Part shown: positions 1 to 11,273 of the stretch, in pieces | Layout of the letters: each line of letters begins with the position of its first letter | Position numbering within the stretch: position 1 is the first letter of the stretch | Assembly: GCA_958430865.1 (NCBI GenBank) | Contig: CAUDNR010000058.1 | Location: forward strand, 10,111-72,194 | Length of the DNA: 62,084 nt | Reading direction: 5' to 3' | From: Entrophospora sp. SA101 | Taxonomy: Eukaryota; Glomeromycota; Glomeromycetes; Entrophosporales; Entrophosporaceae | Made by a program: the position numbers and the translations under genes | Notes under the pieces: generated by a model | Databases searched by the model: none | What the model saw: the letters and a program-made list of their open reading frames with translations, nothing else | Told to the model about the DNA's origin: nothing

Positions 1-2436
1 TAACGATGACGATGACGTTCTTGCACAATACCAGTATCAATCTCTGTCACGTTCATAATTTCATACAATTTGCCTAAAATGGTAGTATTGATGGTAGCAT
101 CATCATCATTATTATTGCTATGACAATTAATAATAATACTATTAATATTATTATAGAACTTACGCATTTTTGACCACAATTCTGATTTTGGTTGAAAGAC
201 TGTTGGTCTTAAACCTAGCCTCATGGTACCACCTAGGCAGGTTGTGGAAATTTCTGGCATATTAATTATGACTTGATTAGTGGCTTTTGGATTAAATTCT
301 TCAGAATCTGAATCTTTAAAATAAAAAAGAGATTTAATTATATTAAATATATTTAATATTTGGTAAATTATATATATATATATATATAAAGAATTATTAT
401 TACCTGTCATCTTACAAACATTACGTGCAAATTCAATTACAGCAATTTGCATACCAAGACATATTCCTGTTAATTATAATTTTTATCAATATTAGTAATA
501 GTACATATAGAATTACAGCAACAATGATAATAAAATAACCAAACACCTAAATAAGGAATCTTATTTTCACGTGCCCATTTTGCTGCTGAAATTTTACCCT
601 CAATACCACGATTTCCAAATCCACCAGGAATGAGAATACCATTTGCAGATCTTAAAACTCTCCATGCTTCTTGATATTTATCTGCTTCATCATTCTGTTC
701 CAAATCTGTAGCTTCCACCCACTTTTATTTAAAATATTTATTGTTTTCCCAATTATTATTATTATCATTATTATTATCATTATCATTATTACTACAACAT
801 ACTTTAATTATTGGTCTTCTTTCACATTTCATTCCAGAGTGTTCAAGTGCCTTTATAATAGAAAGATAAGAGTCTTGAAGTGTGGTATATTTACCAACAA
901 TGACTATTGTAACAGGTTTTGAAAGGCGATCATGACTTTTTTAAAAAGAGATTAATATTTTTTAGGTATACATAAAATTTATAATTATAATTGATAAAAA
1001 TAAATATGATACTCACTCTTCAGTCAACACTATCCATTCCCTCAACAAATGTAAACCATTGTTACGACGCTCTTGTTTGATATTAATAGTATCCAGATTA
1101 AGCCGTCTAATAAAAAAGGCCAATATTCCTTGTTCTGATAAAAGCAATGGAACATGGTATGTTGAAGATACATCCTTTACTGAAACAACCTTATTTATAT
1201 TTATTTGAATAATAATGTTATTAATAAGAATAAAATTATTATTTTATTATTAGATACAATATATTATTTTACTAGTATATACTTGTTCTGGTCCAACATG
1301 ACAAAACATTGATATCTTTCTTCGAACATCGGGATTTAATGATTGTGAACAACGACATGCAATCTAAAAAAAGTTTAAAAAACCTTTTAATTTTTTTAAA
1401 AAAAACAAATTTATAATAAAAAGATTATAAAAATTTACCAAATCAGGTGACAATCCTAAAGCTCTTAATTCTCTGACTGTGGCCTGAGTAGGTTTTGTTT
1501 TTTGTTCACCAACTGGACCAACTATAGGAACTAATGAAACATGAGCCAAAGCAAAATTTTCATGCCCAACATGAAATTGAAATTGTCGCATTGCTTCAAT
1601 AAATGGTGCAGATTCAATATCACCAACTGTACCACCCAACTATAGGATTATGTTAATGGCTTTAGTTTTTTTTTTTAGGAATTAAGAATTAATTTATTCT
1701 CTTAATGTACACTTTTTTGCGCACACATATATAATACATATACCTACCTCAATTATACAAACATCAGGTTCTTGACCACTTGAGTCTACAGGTATTTTGG
1801 ATACATTTTCAATCCATTCTTGAATTGCGTCAGTTATATGTGGTACCACTTGAACAGTCTTTCCAAGATACTCGCCTTTTCTCTAATTAATTATTTAATC
1901 AAAACAGTTAAAATAATTTATTTAAAGGATCATCATCCATCATCATTAATTGTTATTAATACTTACTTCTCTGTTAATAACTTTTTGATATATCTTTCCA
2001 GTGGTAATATTATTATCTCTTGTAAGAGTAACATCCAAGAATCTTTCATAGTTACCAAGATCGAGATCCACTTCGCCACCATCATTCAACACAAACACTT
2101 CACCTAATCATTAATGTTAACACGTGTGAATGGATAGACATGGTAAGATATGTTTATATATTTATTCAATATTATCATTATCAAAAAAAAGAAAATAAAA
2201 AATTATAAGATGTGTGAATGAAAATAATATTATTAAAAGTTTTTTTGATTTTTATTTTTATTGAACTAACCATGCTCAATAGGACTCATAGTTCCAGCAT
2301 CAATATTCATGTAAGGGTCAATTTTTATTGCAGTGACTCTTAAACCATGGGTTTTTAACAAGAAACCTAATGAGGAGGCAAAGATACCTTTACCAATTCC
2401 AGACATTACGCCTCCTGATACTAAAATATATTTCAT
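1..2436 (-). CDS. CTP synthase, 3'-truncated by window edge, 10 exons seen
   Basis: CTP synthase makes CTP from UTP, ATP and glutamine in the cytosol. The ATG at 2436 opens [17 protein letters not shown], the family's amidoligase-domain start, followed by [29 protein letters not shown] and [12 protein letters not shown]. Inferred exons (minus): 2436-2271, 2103-1967, 1882-1748, 1639-1439, 1363-1283, 1189-1017, 935-803, 721-547, 466-404, 313-1; all joins keep frame. Exons 8-9 bring the class I glutamine amidotransferase segment with GGFGNRG and the nucleophile motif GICLGMQ (Cys visible). The last exon reaches [11 protein letters not shown] and ends at the ERHRHRY motif at base 1, so the final residues, including the distal His/Glu of the triad, lie outside. 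An Asn/Asp-rich insert (about bases 50-170) precedes ERHRHRY. Yeast counterparts are URA7/URA8. Identity is near certain; exact splice sites are my reading. Confidence 0.95.
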
Positions 2437-2474
2437 CTTTTATTTGTTTTACTTTATTTTGGAGAAAAATATTA

Positions 2475-2505
<31 letters not shown>

Positions 2506-2506
2506 T
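2475..2506. repeat. (ATGT)n microsatellite upstream of CTP synthase
   Basis: About seven tandem copies of a 4-bp ATGT unit lie roughly 40-70 bp upstream of the CTP synthase start, in its probable promoter or 5' UTR. Copy number is likely to vary between strains. Confidence 0.8.
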
Positions 2507-2509
2507 CTT

Positions 2510-4505
2510 TCCTTATGTAAATGTAAGTATAATTGTTTAAAGAAAGATGGCTATGTAGGATAAATAATGTAAAAATTATTTATTTATGTTTATTCTAAAA
2601 AAAAATATTTATTTATTTATTTGAAGAAAAGAATTAAATTTAATCAAAATAAAAAAATAATAAAAAGCTATTTTTGCTAAAAAAAGTTTACTGCCCAGTT
2701 TGTCGAAAAGACAGCTGGGAAGGAAAAAAAACACGATCATGCGCGTAAAAAAAATTTTTTTATCAAAATTCAAGATTTTCATAATTAGCAATGATTTGCA
2801 AACAATATTTCCTCGGGTATTTTTATTTTTAACAGTTTAGGAAATTTCCTTCGCGTTTAAGAACATGTAAAAACTCAAATTTCAAATAAAGCCATAATTC
2901 TTATTTCTTTACAGAACCTAAAATTAAAATCAATATTATAAAAAAAAGCCTACCTTTACAAGTGAGTCCTCTATACTTTTAAAGGTCATACAAAATTTCT
3001 CTCACCATTGATAATGGATATATATGGTAAATTTTTTCTGTGATGATCGTCACCCAAATTATCACAAATTCTATTGGCTCGAAAATCATAGTAATTATAC
3101 AAAGTTATACTAGTATAACGGGAATTTTTGAAAATGTCATCATAATGAGATGTGTCATGCATATATATATTTTAAAGTTATATAGTTGTACATCATGATG
3201 TCAAGATTGTCGTCACGATGTGACAAAATATATTAGTGCAACAAAAAGAAAAAATCTAAAGGTGGATTGGATGATATTTTGATATTTATTATTTTTGAGT
3301 TAAAAGGTCCTGCCTGCACTCTAAAATTTAATCCGTCATCCGATAATCACACAAAAAATACATCCGCCAGATTCGGGTGAATTGAATAGATAATCTAACA
3401 AACATCATCATATATAAAGATTATTAAAAATACAGCAACAGCAACGGTAATCCATAAATTTAGTTTAATAGATGAATGCATTCATAAAATATGTTAACAA
3501 AGAGCAAAAGAATTTAGTAGAAAAACCAAAAAGTGTTTTTAGAGATGAAACAAAGCTCAAAATGTTTTTTATAAACTAAATTCTAAAGGTTTAAAGGGAG
3601 AGGGAACGATTTCCAATTGGTTGTATACAAACTGAGTTTAAATCAACTCTATTTTGGTTTGGAGAACAATTTTCACTTATTTAATGCCGAAGTAGATATT
3701 GACGACTTTTTAACATTTTAAAGACGAATTGCTTAAACCCCAAAAATCACAAAATCACGACGATAAATTTATTTCAATTATTATGTTAACTATTTTTTTT
3801 TTTATAAAGAAACCTTCGCCTAGTATGCAAGTCGTGCTTACTCGACTGTTCAAAGACAAAGCGCAAGACGTGTTAAATAATAATAATAAGTTTTTTCGGT
3901 TAACTAACCTTTTTAGAAATTTCCCGACGATCAAAATATCATCCACGGATCGCATCTACTAAATCATTTATAGATCAAAAATTGATAGAATTGCTTTAAA
4001 AGCCTTCTTCAATATCTTGAAAAAGTTCATATTAAGCAATTGAGGCTTTTCATGTTAAATATTTTCACACAATCTGACTCACAATACCTAGATGACTGGC
4101 TACCCTAGAATGGAGATTAATTACCCTATTAAAAAAAAAATACATTATTAATTTCAGAAACACTCGTGAAAATTTCCACGAATTTGCGAACCGACTTTCC
4201 ACCTGTAATCTTTCTGTGATTTTGTATATGATGCATTTCTGGAGAAAACATGGAACTTCAAATCATGGATCGAGTTTTTTTACAGGGTTAAAATTTCCTT
4301 GCGCCGTACTTTTAGAGCTCCATCATCAACAATTACAATAAGGAAAATACTAAACAATCAATAAGAAACAATAAAGAATGGCAAAAAAATTTAAAAAATA
4401 TCAATATAGAACTTAAAAATTGTGAATTCAATTGATACGTTTGAATACATCAATCTTTGTAATCTGTAATCCTTGCCCTTATCAAAATTATGATTAATGG
4501 AATAT
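2510..4505. other. Non-coding AT-rich interval
   Basis: I see no convincing gene. Open frames at 2609-2791 and 3729-3962 have biased AT composition and no recognisable motifs. The first few hundred bases presumably hold the CTP synthase promoter. Confidence 0.5.
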
Positions 4506-4509
4506 GATA

Positions 4510-4885
4510 GTCAACACCAACCCATTAATTATCGAAAACCCGATAATTCCAGATGAGATGTTTGCCATAATCAATAATGCTGCAAAAAAACATATAATGA
4601 ATCAATACGGCTATGTAAATGCAAGCGAAGACCAAATGTGTAGGCCAGCTGTACAGATTTTAATGGTTACGTAGAACATTATCGATAAAATCTCCATTGA
4701 AAACATCAGAAGATGAACATTGTAATAAAATTTTAAACATTTACATAAATTTTTTATTGTCCGAAATAAAATCAATTGGGCAAGTCATAATTTTAAAATC
4801 CCATTCAAGAGGCAAGGATATGATAGGCTAACAATCGGAGATGAAGTGTGGACCAGGTCAAACTGTATTATTTATTTAATTCAGG
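4510..4885 (+). pseudogene. Uncertain coding relic in two blocks
   Basis: Bases 4510-4674 stay open with normal residue variety (for example PDEMFAIINNAAKKHIMNQYG) and end at a TAG. A second open block at about 4796-4885 reads RQGYDRLTIGDEVW and stops at a possible GT donor. The DNA between has stops in the same frame. The second block resembles parts of hypothetical proteins found in many copies in Glomeromycotina; that is recollection, not a search result. No start codon or function can be assigned. Confidence 0.3.
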
Positions 4886-4889
4886 TCAG

Positions 4890-6250
4890 CATTTTTATTA
4901 TAATTGCTAGCTTATTGTTTTCTTTTAAAATTGATTTTATTTATCTTTAAATTGAGAATTACAGCAAACTTTTATCATAAGTTTACACACAGCGGAATTT
5001 ATCTGTTGTGACAACTACCTGATAGAATCTAATTTTCAACATTTCGTCGGGTTAGAGGTACATGAACATATGCATGTCATGTTATTATTATTAACTGAAT
5101 ATTTGCATTCAACAGAATCATGTAAATAATCTTTATCAAACGTAAAGATGTCCAAATTAGATGACTTTGCGAATATCTATGCTAATGGGTTTGTTCTGAA
5201 TACAAACTGCCTAAAAACCTATATTATTGATTGGTAGAAAGGTATTATGCAAACTTTTTAATTGATCTAAAAGATAGAAAGCTGAAATATGTCATCGTGT
5301 AAAAACAATTAATGGTTTATATAAAAATTACAACCTTTACCATACATTACTTTACTCGTTTTTAATTGAAAGGAGAAGATCCTATTACAAGAATAGTTCA
5401 CAGAAATCTAAAGTAAAAATAATTAATGGTTATATATGAAACCTACAATATTATCAAACATTTACCTCACTTAACCTAGTAGTGGAATTATTTTTAATTG
5501 AGAAGAAGCCTCTGACAGTTTCGTTTTGGTTATTTGAGCAACCTAAAATTCCATAAGAAAATAGAAACCTAAAATAAATAATCAATAGATCACTATGTAT
5601 TTTACTTTACTCAACTGAAGGACGTATCAATGTTATATTTGATCGTTTCTTCTCCGATTCATGTTTGCCATATTATAAACGTACATAATTTGTTGGTAAA
5701 AAAAATTGAATAAAATATAATTAAAAATGACGAAGGTCCAAATGCTTTAACAAATGAAGATTAGCAGAAGGAGAATTGGAAGAAGATGGTGATAATTTCT
5801 GTCTGTTTAATTACACCAAATGCGAATACAACCTTTTGTTTAGAGTAAAGAACCATTTAAAGGCAAGGAAGCACTTTTGTCAGTACTTGCATAATCAAAT
5901 GGAACAAGTAACTATAAAAGGATAAAACGAGAATTAAAAAAAATTAAGAGTTAATGTTAATGTTAATGTAAATAAATGATTCGTAATTTATGCGAAGGGT
6001 ATTCGTCATCCATGTTATATATGCATGAATATTATTAATTCATTATTAATAAGATACGGAAGATAAAAACCTTGGTAATCGAAAATATAATGTTTTTATC
6101 ACGCATAAAAATTTTATAATGAACAAATATTAACATTTATTATTCTTATAAATAAAGCACAGCAGATATTATCATCGGGTAAATCAGCAACATCAGCAAC
6201 ATAATTGAAACTTCATAGTGAATTTAGTATATTTTTTGGAAGTTTAAGAT
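4890..6250. other. Non-coding AT-rich interval
   Basis: Only short interrupted frames occur here, with no recognised motif, RNA gene or clear repeat. Confidence 0.45.
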
Positions 6251-6253
6251 GCC

Positions 6254-7320
6254 TCATATCAAGTTCATCACAAATCGTGCTAAAGAAACATTCATCGTGA
6301 GACCGATAAAGTGGCTTATGTCAATGAACGTTGGATAGCAAGCCTGGCCCTCAATATCACACCAATCAAGGCCTACAAGTTTTGTATGTTGCACGCCATT
6401 GATGTTCACGATATTGCTCTTGCGAAAGTCACCAAACACCAGGTTTGTTCCATGTAATTTCTGCATAGCATTGTAGACCTCCTTAATGAATTCTCTCAAT
6501 GTCATCTTTTTCAAGCTTGTCTAGAAACATTAGAAAGCATGCTGCCATCAATATATTGATATGTCAACCATACACTTTATCCTTGTTATAGTAGAATATT
6601 TGGGGTACAAATCCATGCTCAGCCCACAGTTGATGCGTTTTAGCGTTGTATCTCTTGCAAACTTACCAATCATTTGATGATTATCATTCGTGAGTGTATG
6701 CCAAAGATTTTTTTTTCAGTTAATTAATCATCACAAGTAAATCAATAATTGTCTTATTATTCGTTTCAAATTGGTTAAAGTAAGGGAAAAACCGCCGTGT
6801 ATTCCAAAAGAATAATCTCTTAAATTAAATTGCTCATAAAATTTCTTTGAATAACAAACAGACTGCCGCAAGCTTCAAATGTCTGTGCCATATGATATAA
6901 ATAATTTTGATCCTTGATGTGAGACTAGTCCAACCAAGTACACCGTTCCCAAGATACAAAGCTATGTACTTACTATTGTTATGACAAAACATGGACAATT
7001 GCACAACTTTTGCATTTTGTTATTTCATTCCAAACATTAATTAGTAAGTATTATAAATATTTTTATAAGCTAAGCTTTAAATTTGTATGTAAAATTTGCC
7101 TTTTCTTATGTCCAATATCGGCACAAGAGATAGTTCCCTAAATAAATGGGTCACTGAGATCCATCTGAAAGAACTCTCCGCTCTAGTGGACATTGAAATA
7201 TACCTCTCCACAACTTCCTGTCATTGATCTTCCGCTCCATATACTTTTGGCATTTCATCAACAAAATCATCAATCCATTTAAAAATACCTTCTGATACGA
7301 CTAGACTCTTGTTATTGTTA
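6254..7320 (-). pseudogene. Kinase-like protein pseudogene (decayed)
   Basis: The largest intact piece (6514-6254) reads MKKMTLREFIKEVYNAMQKL, then VFGDFRKSNIV, which resembles a kinase catalytic loop with the usual His-Arg-Asp replaced by Phe-Gly-Asp, then GLDWCD in the DFG position. Upstream on the same strand (about 6515-6680) comes AKTHQLWAEHGFVPQIFYYN, broken by an in-frame TGA. Further upstream (7080-7310) a coding-like segment with SEGIFKWIDDFVDEMPKVYG is also broken by a TGA. The order fits the protein-kinase-like domains expanded in Rhizophagus-type fungi, often next to Crinkler-like proteins; that family link is from memory. Stops and frame changes make it a pseudogene. Its upstream limit lies next to the rearrangement breakpoint at 7328-7335. 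Confidence 0.6.
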
Positions 7321-7796
7321 ACTTACAAAATTGTGTCGAAGACATCATGATAAAAATTGACAGGCCAACTAAAATCAGAGCGGTGGTTTTTGAAAGGGTT
7401 TGAAGTTCAGAATTGCACAAGTTACTGAAGGTGGATTCATCTTTGTATTTCCGTTACATTTTGTTCATGTGCTATGATGATAAAATTTATTCAAAGAGTA
7501 TATCGTACATAACTCGCCCTTCTGTTTTTTTGCAATATTATCATTATTTTCGGGATCTATTAAGTGCTTCTAGATAAATCAAAACAGGAATCGATAAAAG
7601 CGCGATTTAGTATTAGTCAATGTTGCACAACAGCATATATACCAAATGTTCCCCTCAATATAAGTACTCTAGTTACGGTAAGTTTCTTTGACCAACTTAT
7701 GATTGAATAAACTCTTCCCGTGATATTTGTGACTACTTATACATACCACTCTTTCTTTTTCGTAATCAGCTTCAATTAGCTGAATTCTCAGTATAG

Positions 7797-8060
7797 AAGA
7801 AACGAAGCACTGTTTTTTCTTCTTTGGCAAGTCAAGTCTGGAATTTTTGTATACAGAAGATTGTTCATTTTCTGGTCAAGTGAAAAATTTAACCGTGAGA
7901 ATTTATTTAATGGTCTCAACTTAAAAAAAGCAAGACTTTCTCAAGAATATTTTTGTTATTTTTATTTTCATTGAATTTTTTTGTTTCTTTGTGAACAATA
8001 TTAATAAAGTAAAGAATAATAATAATACACGCGATCTACATGCTCCATAATTGAAAAAAA
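7797..8060. repeat. Paralogous 3' flank of the Zn2Cys6 genes, copy 1
   Basis: Bases 7797-8060 and 11526-11790 share a recognisable sequence (GAAGAAACGAAGCACT, GTATACAGAAGAT, GCAAGACTTTCT and an ACGCGATCTACATG-like end) with many differences. Both lie just downstream, in transcriptional sense, of the two minus-strand Zn2Cys6 genes. This suggests the genes and their 3' flanks arose by an old tandem duplication. Confidence 0.75.
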
Positions 8061-8141
8061 AAATTGTAATAATAAAATTAATGTATTTATAATTAATTTT
8101 TTATAATTTTTAATCATTCAAATTCTTTGCTAGAGGGCCGA

Positions 8142-8635
8142 TCACCAAGGCCATCCACGATTAAAATTAAATAATTCCCTCGTAAGTCGTTGTTCGAAGT
8201 TATCATCTATAGAAATAATATTTTTTAAAAAGAACAAATTAAAATTTATTTCTTAATTATTTTGAACATATTTTCATCTAATGTTAGTTGATGTTGATAT
8301 ATGTATATTCTACCTTCGGTGACAGGTGGTATGGCCAAAGGATTATTATCCCCCAATATAAATATAGCTTCATCGGTCATGTTATTCCCGCTATTGCCAT
8401 CTGTATAAATTGCATAATTTAAAATAAAATAAAAATAATAAAAATAAAAAAAATAAAAAATAATATCACCTGTGTTATTTTTTTTTCGTCCTCTTTTCTG
8501 TGAATCCCAATTTCTCTTGCATTCCCTACCACGATCAGAGCATCTTTTGCAGATTATGCCCTCACTGCATCTTCTTTTCTCTTTACGACAGTTTGTGCAG
8601 CTCTTCTGAACATATCGAGTTCGGCTTCTTCCCAT
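8142..8635 (-). CDS. Zn2Cys6 zinc-cluster protein, three exons
   Basis: Predicted DNA-binding regulator. Exon 1 (8635-8470) starts MGRSRTRYVQ and carries a perfect fungal binuclear zinc cluster, C-x2-C-x6-C-x5-C-x2-C-x6-C (SCTNCRKEKRRCSEG onward), followed by a basic KRGRKK stretch that could be a nuclear signal. Exon 2 (8400-8314) encodes NNMTDEAIFILGDNNPLAIP, matching one module of the repeat-exon paralogue at 11855-13760. Exon 3 (8206-8142) encodes about 21 residues ending NRGWPW. All junctions are phase 1. If the second intron (8313-8207) is retained, translation stops at 8246 instead. Upstream, a 5'-UTR intron ending just before the ATG seems shared with the paralogue. At about 107 residues it is much shorter than most Zn2Cys6 factors, with no middle-homology domain. 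Targets unknown. Confidence 0.75.
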
Positions 8636-8636
8636 T

Positions 8637-8752
8637 ACTGATAAAAAAAAATTAAATTCAACAATGATTATTTTGATTTTTTTTTTACCTGTGTTTTGTG
8701 CATGAAAAAATAAATTCAACAATGGTTTATTTTGTTTTTTTTTTTACCTGTG
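8637..8752 (-). promoter_or_regulatory. 5'-UTR intron with duplicated donor segment
   Basis: Reading the minus strand, CACAAACACAG/GTAAAAAA and CACAAAACACAG/GTAAAAAA occur about 60 bp apart, each followed by an AACAATGGTT-type stretch in complement. One shared acceptor (TTTTTATCAG) lies 2 bp before the ATG. The paralogous gene has a single version of this donor/acceptor pair. This is a local tandem duplication giving two alternative 5' donors. Confidence 0.5.
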
Positions 8753-9069
8753 TTTGTGTATGGAAAAAATATATGGGAGAAGTCTATTTTTTGCAAGTAA
8801 TTATCATACAGCCTATTTATGTGCTATGTTAATTAGTGGAAATTTTTTAATTGGTTAATATTAATCATGTGTACACACATAAAGCCACTTTTCCAAATAA
8901 ACGTTTTTGTATTTTCCGACAGCCAAACTATTATGCAATATGTCGTAATGTTATGATTGGTCGTACACGTATAAAACTTGATCATACAATGATTTGTCGC
9001 GTCCGACTTATCGAGTGTAATATAATGTCAAAATCAAAAATTATAAATTATATTATATTATTAAAATCT

Positions 9070-9235
9070 TAGCTGAAATGTTTATCTAGAACATATTCTA
9101 TATCAGATTCCAATAGCAATTGTTTTGACGGCTCTATTTAGTATGATACTCTTGATTGTCAATATTAATATACTTTTCAATTATTTCTTCCTCGTCCACT
9201 ATATTAATTCCTCTTGACCCTTTCACCAGTGTATA
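9070..9235 (-). pseudogene. hAT transposase C-terminal tail fragment
   Basis: The minus strand reads DEEEIIEKYINIDNQE, and the surrounding DNA matches the 3' end of the larger hAT pseudogene at 16744-17690. Only the last roughly 150 bp are present, so this is a truncated relic. Confidence 0.6.
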
Positions 9236-9256
9236 AAAATTCACTGATCAATTTTT

Positions 9257-9487
9257 GTGTATGTTTGCACAAAATTTTTTGAAGATTGTTTAAAATCGTA
9301 TTTTTCCGCAAAATCATCCGCAATTTTGCGCAGCATCATGGGAATATCCAATTTTATTGGTGGGTTGAGTTCGTGTTATCCTTATTTAGAGATCGATTTG
9401 GCGATTGCGGATGATTTTTGCGGAACAATACATGATTATTATGATTTTAATTTGTTTGCTGGTCAATTCAGTAAAATTGTAAGATAA
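9257..9487 (+). other. Short ORF containing a 20-bp inverted repeat
   Basis: A 76-codon frame spans this interval with no recognised domain. Inside it, TCCGCAAAATCATCCGCAA (near 9306) and its near-complement (near 9403-9422) face each other across about 80 bp. That looks more like a small foldback or MITE terminus than a gene. The direct copy at 61785-62015 differs at a few codons (Gly to Arg; Ser-Ser to Gly-Ala). Confidence 0.4.
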
Positions 9488-9489
9488 AC

Positions 9490-10190
9490 ATAAATTTCAA
9501 GAAAAAAATTACATTTTTCTATCTTTACTACTGTAAAATAGTAATTTTTCATATCACGAGAAACCAATAAATAAATCGGAAATGATTTATGAAAGTTGCA
9601 CGCAAATAAAATCAGAAAATTGATCATAATCAAAAGTATTCAAACCAGCCAAATTTCATATTTTTATTCAATTACCAATAAAATAATTGACTCACGGAAA
9701 ATATCTCAAACAATGGAAAAATAAATATTCCTAACATTCTAAAATCTAACCTTTAATTCTTAGATTTAATTTAAACGAAGGAATTTAAATGATTGGATCA
9801 CTTTAGAAATAACTTGAAAATAATTCTACACAGAAGGTTCAAATAATACATTTAATTAGAATAAATTAGGATTTCAAAAGAAATCGGAGAACTAGATAAT
9901 AGAACCTTTAACATTATAAATAACGTTGTGATTTTCTCAACTTCACGTATCATCCTGAATCATCCTTTTATAATCGTCATAATAATAAATAACACTGCCC
10001 TTAACCTTGTCCTTGTTGTTGTCCTTGTTGTTATTTTTGAATACTATGTTTTCTTAATGACAATAAATCTATCTCTAACAATGAACTCGTACTAATCCCG
10101 TGCATAACCATTTTCTCTTATTTTATATTTGTCTCTGTTATTTTTATTATTTTTTATCTCTTTTCTTTTCTTTTAGTGAGGTAATATTTA
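9490..10190. other. Non-coding interval
   Basis: AT-rich sequence with short CTTGTTGTTGTCC repeats near 10005-10030. I see no gene. Confidence 0.4.
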
Positions 10191-10191
10191 A

Positions 10192-10282
10192 TAAATTTTA
10201 TTTAGTAGTTTTTGCTGACTTGGTAGCAAAGAGAAAAACGGCTAGAAGAACACCCACCAAGAAACGTGATCAGGATATATAG
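10192..10282 (+). CDS. Possible terminal exon, basic tail (uncertain)
   Basis: The frame ends with AKRKTARRTPTKKRDQDI and a TAG, with local GC higher than its surroundings and a possible acceptor (ACTTGGTAG) just before it. It could be the last exon of an unrecognised gene with a very basic C-terminus, or chance. No upstream exon could be tied to it. Confidence 0.2.
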
Positions 10283-10369
10283 TGTAAAATCTAAAAAGGA
10301 TATTTCTTAGTATAAAGAATTATTTGAGAGTAAAGCATAAATATACATTCGCGGAATTGTTGTTACGAT

Positions 10370-10660
10370 TTAATACAAATAAATTGAAAGAAATTGTATT
10401 AACATTGTTGGTATACTATTATAAATAAAATATTGAGATTTACTGTGAGACGCGGATTTCAATCTCACACTACACCAATGTTCATATGCCTTACAAAAAT
10501 CAACTTCACCTACATTCTTGGGATCATTTAATGGAATATGTAAGTGCATGTTTATAATGTTAATATTCATTCTATTTCCTAAATCTGTTTTTGTTAGATT
10601 TTGTTTCGAAAATATATGTTCAATAACCCATTTAAAAGGGGTACTATTAGTGATTGGCAA
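10370..10660 (-). CDS. Unrecognised ORF, 96 codons
   Basis: A single open frame starting MPITNSTPFKWVIEHIF. Residue composition is more protein-like than in neighbouring frames, but there is no known motif and no splice context. It may be a relic exon. Confidence 0.2.
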   Translation of the reverse strand: MPITNSTPFKWVIEHIFSKQNLTKTDLGNRMNINIINMHLHIPLNDPKNVGEVDFCKAYEHWCSVRLKSASHSKSQYFIYNSIPTMLIQFLSIYLY

Positions 10661-10820
10661 AATTTTATAATTGATTATCGATTTTAAAAGATCAAGTGTA
10701 TGTCATTCTAAACATAATTAATGACAACAATTCATTATAAAATATTTGGCAATTCCTTCTTTAATGGGTAAAAAAATTATTAAAAATTATTGTTTTGTTT
10801 CATGATCAACAGACTGTGAA

Positions 10821-11186
10821 CCGGTCGCGTTTACTTCGCCGAAAATTATTTCGTCGACAATCATTTCGTCGACACCCATTTCGTCGAAAGTTCATTTCGT
10901 CGAAAATTTGTTTCATCGAATGTTCATTTCGTCGAATGTTCATTTCGTCGAAAATTATTTCATCCTCGAGCCAGAGACCGAACGAGTTAGATGTGAGGAG
11001 TGTGGGAAGTTAGTTAAGAAATTAGATGAGGAAAGCGGGGTGTGTGGGAAGTGTGAGGAGAAATTTGTTTGACAAAATAAATTTTCGACGAAATGAACAT
11101 CCGACGAAATGAACTTTCGTTGAAACAAACTTTCGACGAAATGACTGTCGACGAGATGATTGTCGACGAAATGAATCAGACCCCTA
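10821..11186. mobile_element. Foldback element with TTCGTCGA-repeat arms and a Cys4 core
   Basis: The left arm (about 10835-10966) is a run of roughly 15-bp units based on CATTTCGTCGAAAGTT. The right arm (about 11074-11180) carries the reverse complement units (AACTTTCGACGAAATG). Outer ends share a GGTC-like start. Between them lies a roughly 105-bp, comparatively GC-rich core whose plus frame encodes EPETERVRCEECGKL, a CGKC motif and a TGA at 11070-11072. This gives C-x2-C and C-x2-C pairs as in a small zinc ribbon. The arm repeats stay open in the same frame upstream of the core. Foldback elements with short-period arms are known in eukaryotes; the captured Cys4 core is unusual. Confidence 0.75.
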
Positions 11187-11273
11187 AAAAATAAATAATT
11201 TGAGGAAAAAGTAAAAAAGGAGCATTGTTTGAAAGTATTCTTTAAGTGAAGCCCTATCAGAAGTTCAAGATGC

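Larger units (their letters stand above)
7328..9556 (+). repeat. Direct-repeat copy 1 (partner 59892-62084)
   Basis: This block recurs in the same orientation at 59892 to the window end. The coordinate offset is 52564 before base 8118 and 52528 after 8213. The 36-bp change reflects a segment swap (8119-8212 here against 60683-60740). A few substitutions occur near 9340-9380. The block holds the small Zn2Cys6 gene, a hAT tail fragment and a hairpin. Confidence 0.95.

Noticed and set aside
671..922. ORF with a long Ile run opposite CTP synthase
   Set aside because: It is the antisense shadow of CTP synthase exons and an AT-rich intron.
10835..11180. CRISPR-like array of short regular repeats
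   Set aside because: Units are contiguous with no unique spacers, occur as opposed arms, and the host is eukaryotic; a foldback element explains them.
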